From Bacillaceae bacterium S4-13-56 (GTDB lineage Bacteria; Bacillota; Bacilli; Bacillales; JAWJLM01): a DNA stretch of 33,150 nucleotides. The stretch is taken from assembly GCA_040191315.1 (NCBI GenBank), contig JAWJLM010000044.1:1-33150 (forward strand), written 5' to 3'. Both the position numbers and the translations under genes were made by a program. Shown here in pieces: positions 26,389-33,150 of the stretch. The notes under the pieces were generated by a model that did not search any database, was not told where the DNA came from, and saw nothing but the letters and a program-made list of their open reading frames with translations. Position 1 is the first letter of the stretch; every line of letters starts with the position of its first letter.

Positions 26389-26787
26389 ATGGAAGTTTCA
26401 TTCGAAAATACATTAATGGAAGCGCTCGGTATGAAAGTAGAAAAATCAGAAAAAGACTCCGTTATATTAACTATGCCTGTTGAACCTAAAACACATCAAC
26501 CTATGGGATACTTACATGGCGGGGCAAGTGTTGCCTTAGCTGAGTCAGTTGCAAGCATAGGCGGATTCCTAAACATTGATCCAACCACTCATCAGGTATT
26601 CGGGATAGAAATCAATGCAAATCATATTAAAAATAAGCGAGAAGGGATTGTCAAAGGAGTTGGAACTCCGATCCATATTGGGAAGAACACACAGGTATGG
26701 GAGATACAGATTGTTGATGAAGAAGACAACAAAATAAGTATATCCCGGTGCACGTTGGGAGTTGTCCCATTAAAAAACAAAGGATAA
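26389..26787 (+). CDS. Hotdog-fold thioesterase, possible DHNA-CoA hydrolase
   Basis: A 132-residue single hotdog-domain protein of the PaaI/YuxO type. It contains the signature MGYLHGGASVALAES (39-53), where Glu52 would be the general acid/base and His43-Gly44-Gly45 binds the thioester. Its place directly after menA suggests the missing menaquinone step, hydrolysis of DHNA-CoA to DHNA (MenI/YuxO role); a general acyl-CoA thioesterase is the alternative. The ATG at 26389 is spaced correctly after GGAGGAG; the earlier ATG at 26374 lies ahead of that site. It is the only candidate thioesterase in the window. Its transcript may run on through the array at 26876-27194. Confidence 0.8.
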   Translation: MEVSFENTLMEALGMKVEKSEKDSVILTMPVEPKTHQPMGYLHGGASVALAESVASIGGFLNIDPTTHQVFGIEINANHIKNKREGIVKGVGTPIHIGKNTQVWEIQIVDEEDNKISISRCTLGVVPLKNKG

Positions 26788-26875
26788 GCAAGGAAATGTT
26801 TCTCTGTGTTTTTTCCAAAAGAGACGGGACAAAAACCGCACCATCCAGTCAAGTTATCTATTTGGGCAAAGCTTC

Positions 26876-27194
26876 GCGCTTTTTGGTCAATTTAGGTGCT
26901 ACTAAAGTTCATTGGGTGACGATCTTATAGGTTATGTGATGATATCAAAATTTTCAGTGCTAGAGAGCTCGATTTAAGTGACGACTTTTTTATGCATAGT
27001 GACGCTTTTATAACTTGCGTGCTATTCACTTTGCTTGGGTGCCACTATCTTTGTTTGAGAGCCACACTCTCTATTTCTATGTGCCAATTTCAAAGTTTTA
27101 AGTGACGATTTTCTCCAGTTTAAGAAGATAAGGTGCCACTTCTCTTGATTGCGTGCCACCCCAACCCATCCACATACGTGCCAATTGCCACTAG
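26876..27194 (+). repeat. Degenerate tandem array, about 20-21 bp period, 14-15 units
   Basis: Units open with GTGCCA, GTGACG, GTGCTA or close variants at 26896, 26916, 26936, 26957, 26978, 26999, 27019, 27039, 27059 (GAG), 27081, 27102, 27133, 27153 and 27178. A weak extra unit (GCGCT) is at 26876. Spacings are 20, 20, 21, 21, 21, 20, 20, 20, 22, 21, 31, 20, 25. The rest of each unit is loosely T-rich and often ends TTG or TTTAA. The period is not a multiple of three and stop codons occur, so it is not a peptide repeat. It lies between the thioesterase stop and a strong terminator. Confidence 0.75.
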
Positions 27195-27236
27195 AAAAGC
27201 TGATTCCTCTCTTGAGGAATCAGCTTTTTATTTTTT
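27195..27236. terminator. Strong terminator ending the array / ribU side
   Basis: A 15-bp perfect stem (27195-27209 with 27214-27228), four-base loop, then TATTTTTT on the plus strand. It ends plus-strand transcription through the array and may also serve ribU on the minus strand, where the T-tail is shorter. Confidence 0.9.
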
Positions 27237-27254
27237 GATAGAATCTTTCATCCA

Positions 27255-27824
27255 TTAAACATAACCTTTTTTAGCAAACCAAGGTCTTAAATTCATAAAT
27301 ACAGGGATAAACAGTAAACTGATAAACACACCTTTTATCGCATTAAATGGAAGTAAGGCTCCATATACAGTAACCCATCTTACCTGCGCATTCATTTCTT
27401 CAAATCCCATGAACCATGTGTAAGCTGGAAGGATAAGGAAATAGTTTAGAATTCCCATTCCAATTGCCATAGTAATGGTACTTACAATAATGCCAAAAAC
27501 AACACTTTTAAATGTTTTGTACTTACGATAAATCAATGCTACAGGAAGAATAAACATCGTACCAGCTAAGAAGTTTGCAGCGACACCAACAGGATCACTT
27601 GCACCAGTTAATAGCAAGTAGAGGATATTCTTTAATCCTTCTACAAGAATACCTGCTGCTGGAGTAAACACTAGTGCTGCGATAATTGCGGGAATGTCAC
27701 TAAAATCCACTTTCAAATAACTTGGTAGCACAGGAAGTGGAAAACTTAAAAACATTAATACAGCTGCCATTGCACTAAATAGAGATATTAAAATAATCTT
27801 GAATAACTTTGATGAATTGTTCAT
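27255..27824 (-). CDS. ribU: Riboflavin ECF transporter S component RibU
   Basis: A 189-residue integral membrane protein with about six helices, the substrate-binding subunit of an energy-coupling-factor riboflavin transporter (RibU/FmnP/YpaA). Family blocks include KVDFSDIPAIIAAL and GILVEGLKNILYLLLTG. It needs the shared EcfA/A'/T module encoded elsewhere. The ATG at 27822-27824 has GGAGGAG seven bases before it; a TTG at 27830 is too close. The complete FMN riboswitch upstream confirms flavin-responsive control and supports riboflavin as substrate. Confidence 0.95.
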   Translation of the reverse strand: MNNSSKLFKIILISLFSAMAAVLMFLSFPLPVLPSYLKVDFSDIPAIIAALVFTPAAGILVEGLKNILYLLLTGASDPVGVAANFLAGTMFILPVALIYRKYKTFKSVVFGIIVSTITMAIGMGILNYFLILPAYTWFMGFEEMNAQVRWVTVYGALLPFNAIKGVFISLLFIPVFMNLRPWFAKKGYV

Positions 27825-27948
27825 CACCAATCTCCTCCTTCATCCTTTGCCGATTCACATCTCGATGAAGGCGAACACAAACATATGAAATTTGGCTCAA
27901 TTAATCATAATCATTAGTCTAACCATTACACCTATGTTTCTTGAACAT

Positions 27949-27980
27949 AAAAACCCTAAAGCATTTAAATAGCTCTAGGG
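27949..27980 (-). terminator. Expression-platform terminator of the FMN riboswitch
   Basis: Minus strand: stem CCCTAGAGC/GCTTTAGGG (27972-27980 with 27954-27962; one wobble), then five T. It lies between the aptamer and ribU, as expected for FMN-induced termination. Confidence 0.8.
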
Positions 27981-28032
27981 GCATTTTTGGGTGCAAGAAA
28001 CTAAAGGTGTCTAATTCACCTATTTGTGCTCT

Positions 28033-28189
28033 GCATCTTCTCCCATCCAGACTGTAACTGTCGGTCCTGGAATTTCACCAGGTCCACCGTAGGAAGAGGA
28101 TCACTCCTCTTTTGGCACCTACGGGTCGCGGACTGATAGCACATGGCTAATTACCGCCGGTCGGGAATTTCACCCTGCCCCGAAGATGG
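28033..28189 (-). promoter_or_regulatory. FMN riboswitch (RFN element)
   Basis: On the minus strand, the conserved RFN blocks appear in order: ATCTTCGGGGCAGGGTGAAA, CCCGACCGGCGGT, AGTCCGCGACCC, GGTGGACCTGGTGAAATTCC, AGGACCGACAGTTACAGTC and GGATGGGAGAAGAT. FMN binding should stop transcription before ribU. Confidence 0.97.
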
Positions 28190-28211
28190 AATCGTATTGT
28201 TTTCATTAGTT

Positions 28212-28217
28212 ATTATA
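28212..28217 (-). promoter_or_regulatory. Probable -10 box of the ribU transcript
   Basis: TATAAT on the minus strand about 25 bp upstream of the aptamer. The -35 is weak (TTTTAT at 17-nt spacing). Confidence 0.4.
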
Positions 28218-28274
28218 AAATAAAATTAAGGAAAATAAAAGTGAAAAGCCTCACATACTGCACACTCTTTCCTA

Positions 28275-29333
28275 TTATTCAAAAAGTGGACACAAATCTT
28301 CTGTTCCTTTAAGGTTTTTAATCATGTGAACTAGAAGATCTATCTCCTCTTCTATATCCTTAAAGCTCACTGTTTCCACAGGAGAATGCATATACCTTAA
28401 TGGTAAAGATACTAACGCAACAGGTACACCATTTCCAGTATAACGCATTTTATCAGCATCCGTACCCGTTTGACGTGGAGTAAGTTCATATTGAACCTTC
28501 ATATCTAGATCTTTCGCTGCCTTTTCTAGAAACTGATTCATTTTCCGGTTAATCGGCGCACCCTTAGCTAAAACTGGTCCTCCACCAAGCTTAATATCCC
28601 CATGCTTTCTTTTATCGACACTTGGATAATCTGTAGCAAACGTTACATCACATGCAATTGCCATAGTCGGGTCAACTCCAGCACTGGCAAAATAAGCACC
28701 ACCCAAATTGGTTTCCTCGTTAACAGTGCTAGCAGCATAAACCCCAACATTAACTGATTCCTTAGACAATCTCTTTAAGACTTCACCAACAATATAGGCC
28801 CCCGTACGGTTGTCTAGTCCTCTTCCAGTGAGAAATTTTTCATTTAAGACTTCTGGTTCTCTCTTATATACCGCTAAATCTCCTACCTGTACAAATTTTT
28901 CAGCCTCATCTTTAGAATCAAAGCCGCAATCAACATAAAGGTCTGTAAATTCTAATTTTTCTTTTACTCCCCCGTGGTGCTCCGCGTTCGCACCGATAAC
29001 ACCTGTAAAGGTTTTACCGAAACCCAAAATCATGATTTTCATTCCTACGGCTATTTTCGCACTTATTCCTCCCATTTTATCAATGTAGAGAAAACCGTCT
29101 TCACTAACACCCGTTACAACAAAAGCAATTTCATCACAGTGGCCAGCCAGCAAAACCTTAAAAGGTGCATTAGGATTTAACACTGCAATGACGTTCCCAG
29201 CATTATCAGTCCTCATATCATCTGCATACGGTTTCATGTGCTCCATCCATTTTTTCTGAATCATCATTTCCATGCTTGATGGTGAAGGAGTCATTAAAAG
29301 CTCCAATAAAAATTCGTGTTTTTCTCTGTTCAT
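28275..29333 (-). CDS. M42 family metallo-aminopeptidase
   Basis: A 352-residue di-zinc peptidase of the M42 (glutamyl aminopeptidase/FrvX) family, expected to form a large tetrahedral oligomer in the cytosol and trim N-terminal residues of short peptides. Metal and catalytic residues fit: His65 and Asp67 (AGHCDEIA), bridging Asp174 (GLDNRTG), Glu206-Glu207 (NEETNLGG), Asp229 (ACDVTFATD) and His316 (YMHSPVE). Related Bacillus genes are ysdC, ytoP and yhfE; I do not choose among them. The ATG at 29331-29333 follows AGGAGG; upstream in-frame starts have none. Confidence 0.92.
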   Translation of the reverse strand: MNREKHEFLLELLMTPSPSSMEMMIQKKWMEHMKPYADDMRTDNAGNVIAVLNPNAPFKVLLAGHCDEIAFVVTGVSEDGFLYIDKMGGISAKIAVGMKIMILGFGKTFTGVIGANAEHHGGVKEKLEFTDLYVDCGFDSKDEAEKFVQVGDLAVYKREPEVLNEKFLTGRGLDNRTGAYIVGEVLKRLSKESVNVGVYAASTVNEETNLGGAYFASAGVDPTMAIACDVTFATDYPSVDKRKHGDIKLGGGPVLAKGAPINRKMNQFLEKAAKDLDMKVQYELTPRQTGTDADKMRYTGNGVPVALVSLPLRYMHSPVETVSFKDIEEEIDLLVHMIKNLKGTEDLCPLFE

Positions 29334-29449
29334 ATGTATTCCTCCTAATCGATTGATGTGAAAAATCAATCTCATACTAATATAACTCTCACACACTAAA
29401 TTATAACAAACCTTTTGTGAACAAAAAAATTCTAAAATCGCTTTTTATA

Positions 29450-29458
29450 TGATATAAT
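29450..29458 (+). promoter_or_regulatory. Extended -10 promoter of the DUF4395 gene
   Basis: TGATATAAT (TGn plus TATAAT at 29453-29458). No good -35 is present, which an extended -10 promoter can tolerate. Confidence 0.5.
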
Positions 29459-29491
29459 TACATTAAACCGATAAGAAAGGTTGGTATTATT

Positions 29492-29911
29492 ATGCCAAAA
29501 AGTATACCTAGACCGTTAGTTCGACTCAATCAATGGACTATTTTGTCTTCTGTTATCATAGCTTTAATTACTTCTGTACACGAAATTATGTTAATTCCAC
29601 TTATTGCAGGACTTATAGGATTAACTTTTGGGATCAATCCAATTATGTGGATCGGAAAACAATTTCTAAAAAAACCGGTGAAAGAATATATCCTAGAAGA
29701 TGTTGACCAACAAAGATTTAACCAAATCATCGCAGTTACTTGCCTCTTTCTATCCTACCTTGGATTTCTTATGGGAGTAAACTGGATGGGTTATACATTT
29801 TCTATTATGGTGGGTCTTGCATCAGGTATTGCAATTGCTGGTTTTTGTATAGGATGTTACATTCGCTTTCAATGGGGACAATACCAATACCGCAAAAAAC
29901 AAATTCAGTAG
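29492..29911 (+). CDS. DUF4395 family membrane protein
   Basis: A 139-residue integral membrane protein with four hydrophobic segments, in two pairs split by a polar stretch (KKPVKEYILEDVDQQRFNQ). The opening PRPLVRLNQW and the NP motif in FGINPIMW are typical of DUF4395. Function unknown. AAAGG lies ten bases ahead of the ATG. It has its own promoter and a terminator overlapping its stop codon, so it is a single-gene unit. Confidence 0.85.
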   Translation: MPKSIPRPLVRLNQWTILSSVIIALITSVHEIMLIPLIAGLIGLTFGINPIMWIGKQFLKKPVKEYILEDVDQQRFNQIIAVTCLFLSYLGFLMGVNWMGYTFSIMVGLASGIAIAGFCIGCYIRFQWGQYQYRKKQIQ

Positions 29912-29936
29912 AGAACCTATTCAAGGTTCTCTTTTT
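29910..29936 (+). terminator. Terminator of the DUF4395 gene
   Basis: A 9-bp stem AGAGAACCT/AGGTTCTCT with five-base loop and five T. It begins within the stop codon. Confidence 0.9.
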
Positions 29937-29995
29937 GTATGAATAAAGAGATTCTGTCGATAATGTATAGAAAAGATGATACGAGGGAGAGTTCT

Positions 29996-30991
29996 ATGTT
30001 GCGTTATTCTTTTCTTTACTATTACTTCAGAATTCCAGTTTTAGTAAGACTCCTGCTAACTGTTTTGTCCTTCATGATTTTGTTTGGGATCATTATACAT
30101 TGGATAGAACCAAGTCAATTCCCTACTATTTTTGATGGGATTTGGTGGGCATTTGTTACTGGATCTACTGTCGGCTACGGGGATTATGTTCCCTTGTCGA
30201 ATTTAGGGAGAATAATTGCTATCTTTCTCATTCTAACAGGTGGTGGAGTGGTCACGTTTTATATGGCAACTATTTCAGCAAGTACATTAAAAAGACAATA
30301 TGACTTATCGGAAGGATCTGTTGATTATCATCGAGAGAATCACTTCATTATTATTGGATGGAATGAAAAGGCTAGAAGATTAATTGAAAAAATAGAACAA
30401 GATATGCCTTCGCGAAAAATGGTTCTTATTGATCAAACATTAGATTCCTATCCTTATCAACAACATCCAGTTCATTTTGTAAAAGGTGATCCTTCAAGAG
30501 ATTCTATTTTAAAAAAGGCAAACATCCAAAAAGCATCTACTGTAATAATTACAGCTGATCAATCAAAGAATGAGGGAGAAGCCGACCAACAAAGCATTCT
30601 ATGTACCATTGCCTGTCGAGGATTAAATCCTAACTTGCCCATTTTTACGGAAATACTGTCTCAAGATCAAATTACAAATGCTTATCGCGCTGGTGCTACT
30701 AAGGTTTTAAGCACAAATTCATTTATGAGTGAATTGTTTTACCATGAAATCCAGCAAGAGCATCAAGCTTTTAGGATGATTTCTGGTCTTTTAGAATCCT
30801 ATAAGTTTCTTGAAAAACAACCTACTGAAACTGAAATCGGTCAGACTTTTGGTAATCTAAAGGAACAATATAGAAATATGGATCAAACCATTCTAGGAAT
30901 CAGTAAAGGGGATTATATTCAAATGAATCCCCCATCTGATGTAGTAATTGAAAATAACCATACTCTTTTTATCCTAGTTCCTAATTCCTAA
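29996..30991 (+). CDS. yugO: Potassium channel protein YugO (two-TM plus RCK)
   Basis: A 331-residue K+ channel subunit. Two membrane helices flank a pore loop with the selectivity filter TVGYGD (58-63). From about residue 116 an RCK/TrkA-N Rossmann domain follows (HFIIIGWNEKARRLIEKI), then a second RCK part. In B. subtilis YugO carries the K+ efflux underlying electrical signalling in biofilms; that role is not shown here. The ATG at 29996 follows GAGGGAG. It is convergent with yugN, and the coding ends overlap by 18 bp, with no terminator between. Confidence 0.95.
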   Translation: MLRYSFLYYYFRIPVLVRLLLTVLSFMILFGIIIHWIEPSQFPTIFDGIWWAFVTGSTVGYGDYVPLSNLGRIIAIFLILTGGGVVTFYMATISASTLKRQYDLSEGSVDYHRENHFIIIGWNEKARRLIEKIEQDMPSRKMVLIDQTLDSYPYQQHPVHFVKGDPSRDSILKKANIQKASTVIITADQSKNEGEADQQSILCTIACRGLNPNLPIFTEILSQDQITNAYRAGATKVLSTNSFMSELFYHEIQQEHQAFRMISGLLESYKFLEKQPTETEIGQTFGNLKEQYRNMDQTILGISKGDYIQMNPPSDVVIENNHTLFILVPNS

Positions 30992-31384
30992 AAGAGCAGA
31001 TTCTACTTGTTTTATAAGGGACCGCCCTTTTTTCATGTATTCCTCTGGAACATGAGCATCTTTTTCGATTGGTTCCTGAAATTGGTTAACTGTAGCAGTA
31101 AAATTTCCAATCGCAGCATGGTCCTCATCTCCTTGATAAACATGGGTTAACATATAAGGCTTCTGTATACGTACAATGGCTCCATCTTGATCTAGCTCGC
31201 CATCCTCTGTTTTAAAGGGAATACGCAAAAATTGGTATCCGCCATCTGTGGCTAGTTTATAATCAAATGAACCATGATCATAATCCCAATTACCACCTAT
31301 AACAAATCCCATAGGCTTTAATACTTTCTCCATGTCTTGCAGGACAAACACTTGATTTTCAATAGCAGAAGAGATTGTTTTCAC
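30974..31384 (-). CDS. yugN: YugN-like family protein
   Basis: A 136-residue soluble protein of the YugN-like family, with no membrane segment or Cys. It has beta-rich segments (GYQFLRIPF, GAIVRIQKPYMLTHVYQG) and a helical C-terminus. Function unknown; neighbourhood with yugO and pgi is conserved in Bacillus. GTG start at 31382-31384 with GGAG nine bases before it; the overlapping ATG one base upstream is closed at once by TGA. Its 3' end overlaps yugO on the other strand. Confidence 0.88.
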   Translation of the reverse strand: MKTISSAIENQVFVLQDMEKVLKPMGFVIGGNWDYDHGSFDYKLATDGGYQFLRIPFKTEDGELDQDGAIVRIQKPYMLTHVYQGDEDHAAIGNFTATVNQFQEPIEKDAHVPEEYMKKGRSLIKQVESALLGIRN

Positions 31385-31515
31385 ATGTATTCACTCCTTT
31401 GTGATTAGCATATCCATCTTAATGCCGCTAACCATTGGAAAAATATGGATCATAAAGGCCGTTTCTATCCATGATTCCTCGCGAAATATGTGTTATCAAC
31501 CAAACAAGCACTAAT

Positions 31516-31545
31516 AAAAAAGGATGCCCCATCAGAAGGCATCCT
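31516..31545 (-). terminator. Terminator of pgi
   Basis: Minus strand: 8-bp stem AGGATGCC/GGCATCCT (31538-31545 with 31521-31528) followed by six T, 10 bp past the pgi stop. Confidence 0.85.
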
Positions 31546-31555
31546 CACGTTATTT

Positions 31556-32908
31556 TTATGAATTTAATCTTTTTTCAAGCTCTTCTTTTTCTTTCTCAAA
31601 TCCTTTTTTACCTAGTAAAGCAAACATGTTCTTTTTGTAGGCTTCCACTCCAGGCTGGTCAAATGGATTTACTCCCAATAGGTATCCACTTAACCCGCAG
31701 GCTTTTTCAAAGAAATAAACCAAATAACCAAATGTATAAGCATCTAATCGTGGAAGATGAACAATTAAGTTCGGTACTTGTCCATCGGTATGGGCAAGCA
31801 TAGTTCCTTCATAGGCTTTTTGATTAACAAAATCAACAGTTTCACCAGCAAGATAATTCAATCCATCTAGATCCTGCTCATCTTCTTCAATTGTAATATT
31901 AGACTTTGGTTCTTCTACATGAAGAACGGTTTCAAACAAGTCTCGACGACCTTCTTGAACATATTGACCCAACGAGTGAAGGTCTGTTGAAAAATTAGCG
32001 GAAGATGGATAAATTCCTTTAAAATCTTTTCCTTCGCTTTCTCCAAATAATTGCTTCCACCATTCACCGAAATATTGAAGAGCCGGTTCGTAGTTAACCA
32101 ACATTTCAATAGTCTTACCCTTGTTATACAAAATGTTTCTTACTGCTGCATATTGGTATGCAGGATTTTCTTCTAATTCAGAGGATTCTAGCTCTTTAAC
32201 CGCAAGCTGAGCTCCTTCCATCATTTCATCAATGGAGATTCCACTTGCTGCGATTGACAATAAACCAACAGCTGTTAATACGGAATAACGTCCCCCTACA
32301 TCATCAGGTATAATAAATGTTTCATATCCTTCTTCATCGGCAAGAGTTCTAAGAGCACCTTTAGCTTTATCCGTTGTAGCATAAATACGTTTTTTAGCTT
32401 CTTCTCTGCCATATTTGTCCTCCAAGTATTTACGGAAAATACGGAATGCTAATGCTGGCTCGGTAGTTGTCCCGGATTTAGAAATAACGTTTAAGGAAAC
32501 ATCCTTACCTTCTAGCACATCCTTTAATTCATTCATGTAAGTAGAGCTAATATTGTTTCCAACAAAATAAACTTCTGGAGTTTTACGTTGTCCTTTTTTC
32601 AAAACGTTATAAAAAGAGTGATGGAGCATTTCTAGCGCAGCTTTTGCGCCTAAGTAGGAACCACCAATCCCTATGACTAAAAGAACATCGGAATCCGACT
32701 GAATTTTTTTAGCAGCCTTTTTAATTCGGCTAAATTCCTCTTGATTATAGTCGTTTGGTAGTTCTATCCATCCTAAATAGTCATTGCCTGCACCTGTTTT
32801 TTCATGCAAAGTGTGGTGAGCAAGTTTCACAGCATCTCTCATGTATGTGAGTTCATGTTCTCCAAAAAAAGATAAGGCCTTACGATAATCAAACTTAATA
32901 TGTGTCAT
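31556..32908 (-). CDS. pgi: Glucose-6-phosphate isomerase
   Basis: A 450-residue glycolytic enzyme interconverting glucose-6-phosphate and fructose-6-phosphate. Seen: [13 protein letters not shown], the phosphate-binding [30 protein letters not shown] and the C-terminal [10 protein letters not shown] containing the active-site Lys. Length equals B. subtilis Pgi. The ATG at 32906-32908 has GAGGAGG ten bases before it; a TTG at 32926 lies ahead of that site. A weak promoter may lie near 32942-32975 on the minus strand (TATAAA/TATAAG boxes). Single gene with its own terminator. Confidence 0.97.
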   Translation of the reverse strand: MTHIKFDYRKALSFFGEHELTYMRDAVKLAHHTLHEKTGAGNDYLGWIELPNDYNQEEFSRIKKAAKKIQSDSDVLLVIGIGGSYLGAKAALEMLHHSFYNVLKKGQRKTPEVYFVGNNISSTYMNELKDVLEGKDVSLNVISKSGTTTEPALAFRIFRKYLEDKYGREEAKKRIYATTDKAKGALRTLADEEGYETFIIPDDVGGRYSVLTAVGLLSIAASGISIDEMMEGAQLAVKELESSELEENPAYQYAAVRNILYNKGKTIEMLVNYEPALQYFGEWWKQLFGESEGKDFKGIYPSSANFSTDLHSLGQYVQEGRRDLFETVLHVEEPKSNITIEEDEQDLDGLNYLAGETVDFVNQKAYEGTMLAHTDGQVPNLIVHLPRLDAYTFGYLVYFFEKACGLSGYLLGVNPFDQPGVEAYKKNMFALLGKKGFEKEKEELEKRLNS

Positions 32909-33061
32909 CTCTTTATGCCTCCTCAAATTATTGCTTATACCTTTATAGTATCCATATCAAACTTTATCGAAACAGAGAAAGCAAATCAAGATGCTTCTTC
33001 CCATGTAACCGTATACACTATATAAATTTTGTGAAATTAGTAAGAAAAGTGCCCCTCGAAA

Positions 33062-33150
33062 TAAGAAAAGCGCAAGCGCCCTCGATCATCGACGTAAGGC
33101 GGTGAGGCCCACAGGATGTGGGTCACGTAGGCATTGCCACACGATGTGGC
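33062..33150 (-). repeat. Intergenic repeat C, partial copy with serial hairpins, cut by window end
   Basis: The first 19 bp (33062-33080) are the exact reverse complement of 14680-14698. Farther right are two perfect short hairpins: CCCACA-GGA-TGTGGG (33108-33122) and GCCACA-CGA-TGTGGC (33136-33150). The interior differs from the other copy. It continues past the window. Confidence 0.65.

Noticed and set aside
26876-27194. CRISPR array
   Set aside because: Units are only 20-22 bp, lack an identical repeat and have no distinct spacers; no cas genes are near.
27039-27194. Sigma-54 promoters (GTGGCAC on the minus strand)
   Set aside because: The reverse-strand GTGGCAC resembles a -24 element, but no TTGC element follows at the required spacing in the units checked.

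Overview
The window is an AT-rich stretch of chromosome from a low-GC Gram-positive spore-former, almost certainly a member of Bacillaceae (Bacillus in the wide sense). This rests on gene content and order that match the Bacillus subtilis yt/yu region (ytwF, leuS, ytzC, ytqA-ytqB, ytpB-ytpA, ytoA, metK/pckA, ytmA, ytkD, the men cluster, yugO-yugN-pgi), strong GGAGG-type ribosome binding sites, frequent TTG/GTG starts, and Gram-positive control elements (T-box, FMN riboswitch, CcpN-type and Fur-type sites). No phage, plasmid or intact transposase gene is visible. The unusual material is almost all in intergenic DNA.

Left part (1-5842). The left edge cuts an rRNA-operon leader read leftward, with two tandem rrn-type promoters. 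Next come a membrane-anchored rhodanese-like protein lacking the catalytic Cys (ytwF-like), leuS behind a Leu T-box, ytzC, and the overlapping pair mnmL-mnmM for tRNA wobble-uridine modification.

Middle part (5869-14357). ytpB-ytpA (C35 terpene synthase and alpha/beta hydrolase) are divergent from ytoA, with overlapping promoters. metK and pckA are divergent; pckA carries a full CcpN-type operator on its -10 box, and metK has no recognisable SAM riboswitch. ytmA, ytkD (Nudix) and two small unassigned proteins follow. The ytkD upstream region holds an 11-bp inverted repeat that could be a small mobile relic or a fold masking the ytkD start.

Iron and menaquinone (14358-26787). feoA-feoB plus a Cys-rich membrane peptide form a ferrous-iron uptake operon behind two Fur-type boxes. 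The menaquinone genes menF-menD-menH-menB and menE-menC lie on the minus strand. menA is divergent from menF and is followed by a hotdog thioesterase that could be the DHNA-CoA hydrolase, so the window may encode the route from chorismate to demethylmenaquinone.

Right part (26788-33150). The most unusual element is a degenerate tandem array of about 14-15 units starting GTGCCA/GTGACG, spaced mostly 20-22 bp (two helical turns), between the thioesterase gene and ribU. ribU has a complete FMN riboswitch. An M42 aminopeptidase, a DUF4395 membrane protein, the potassium channel yugO convergent with yugN, and pgi follow. The right edge runs into a hairpin-rich repeat whose 19-bp end is also found at 14680-14698. 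Two other dispersed repeat families have two copies each in the window.
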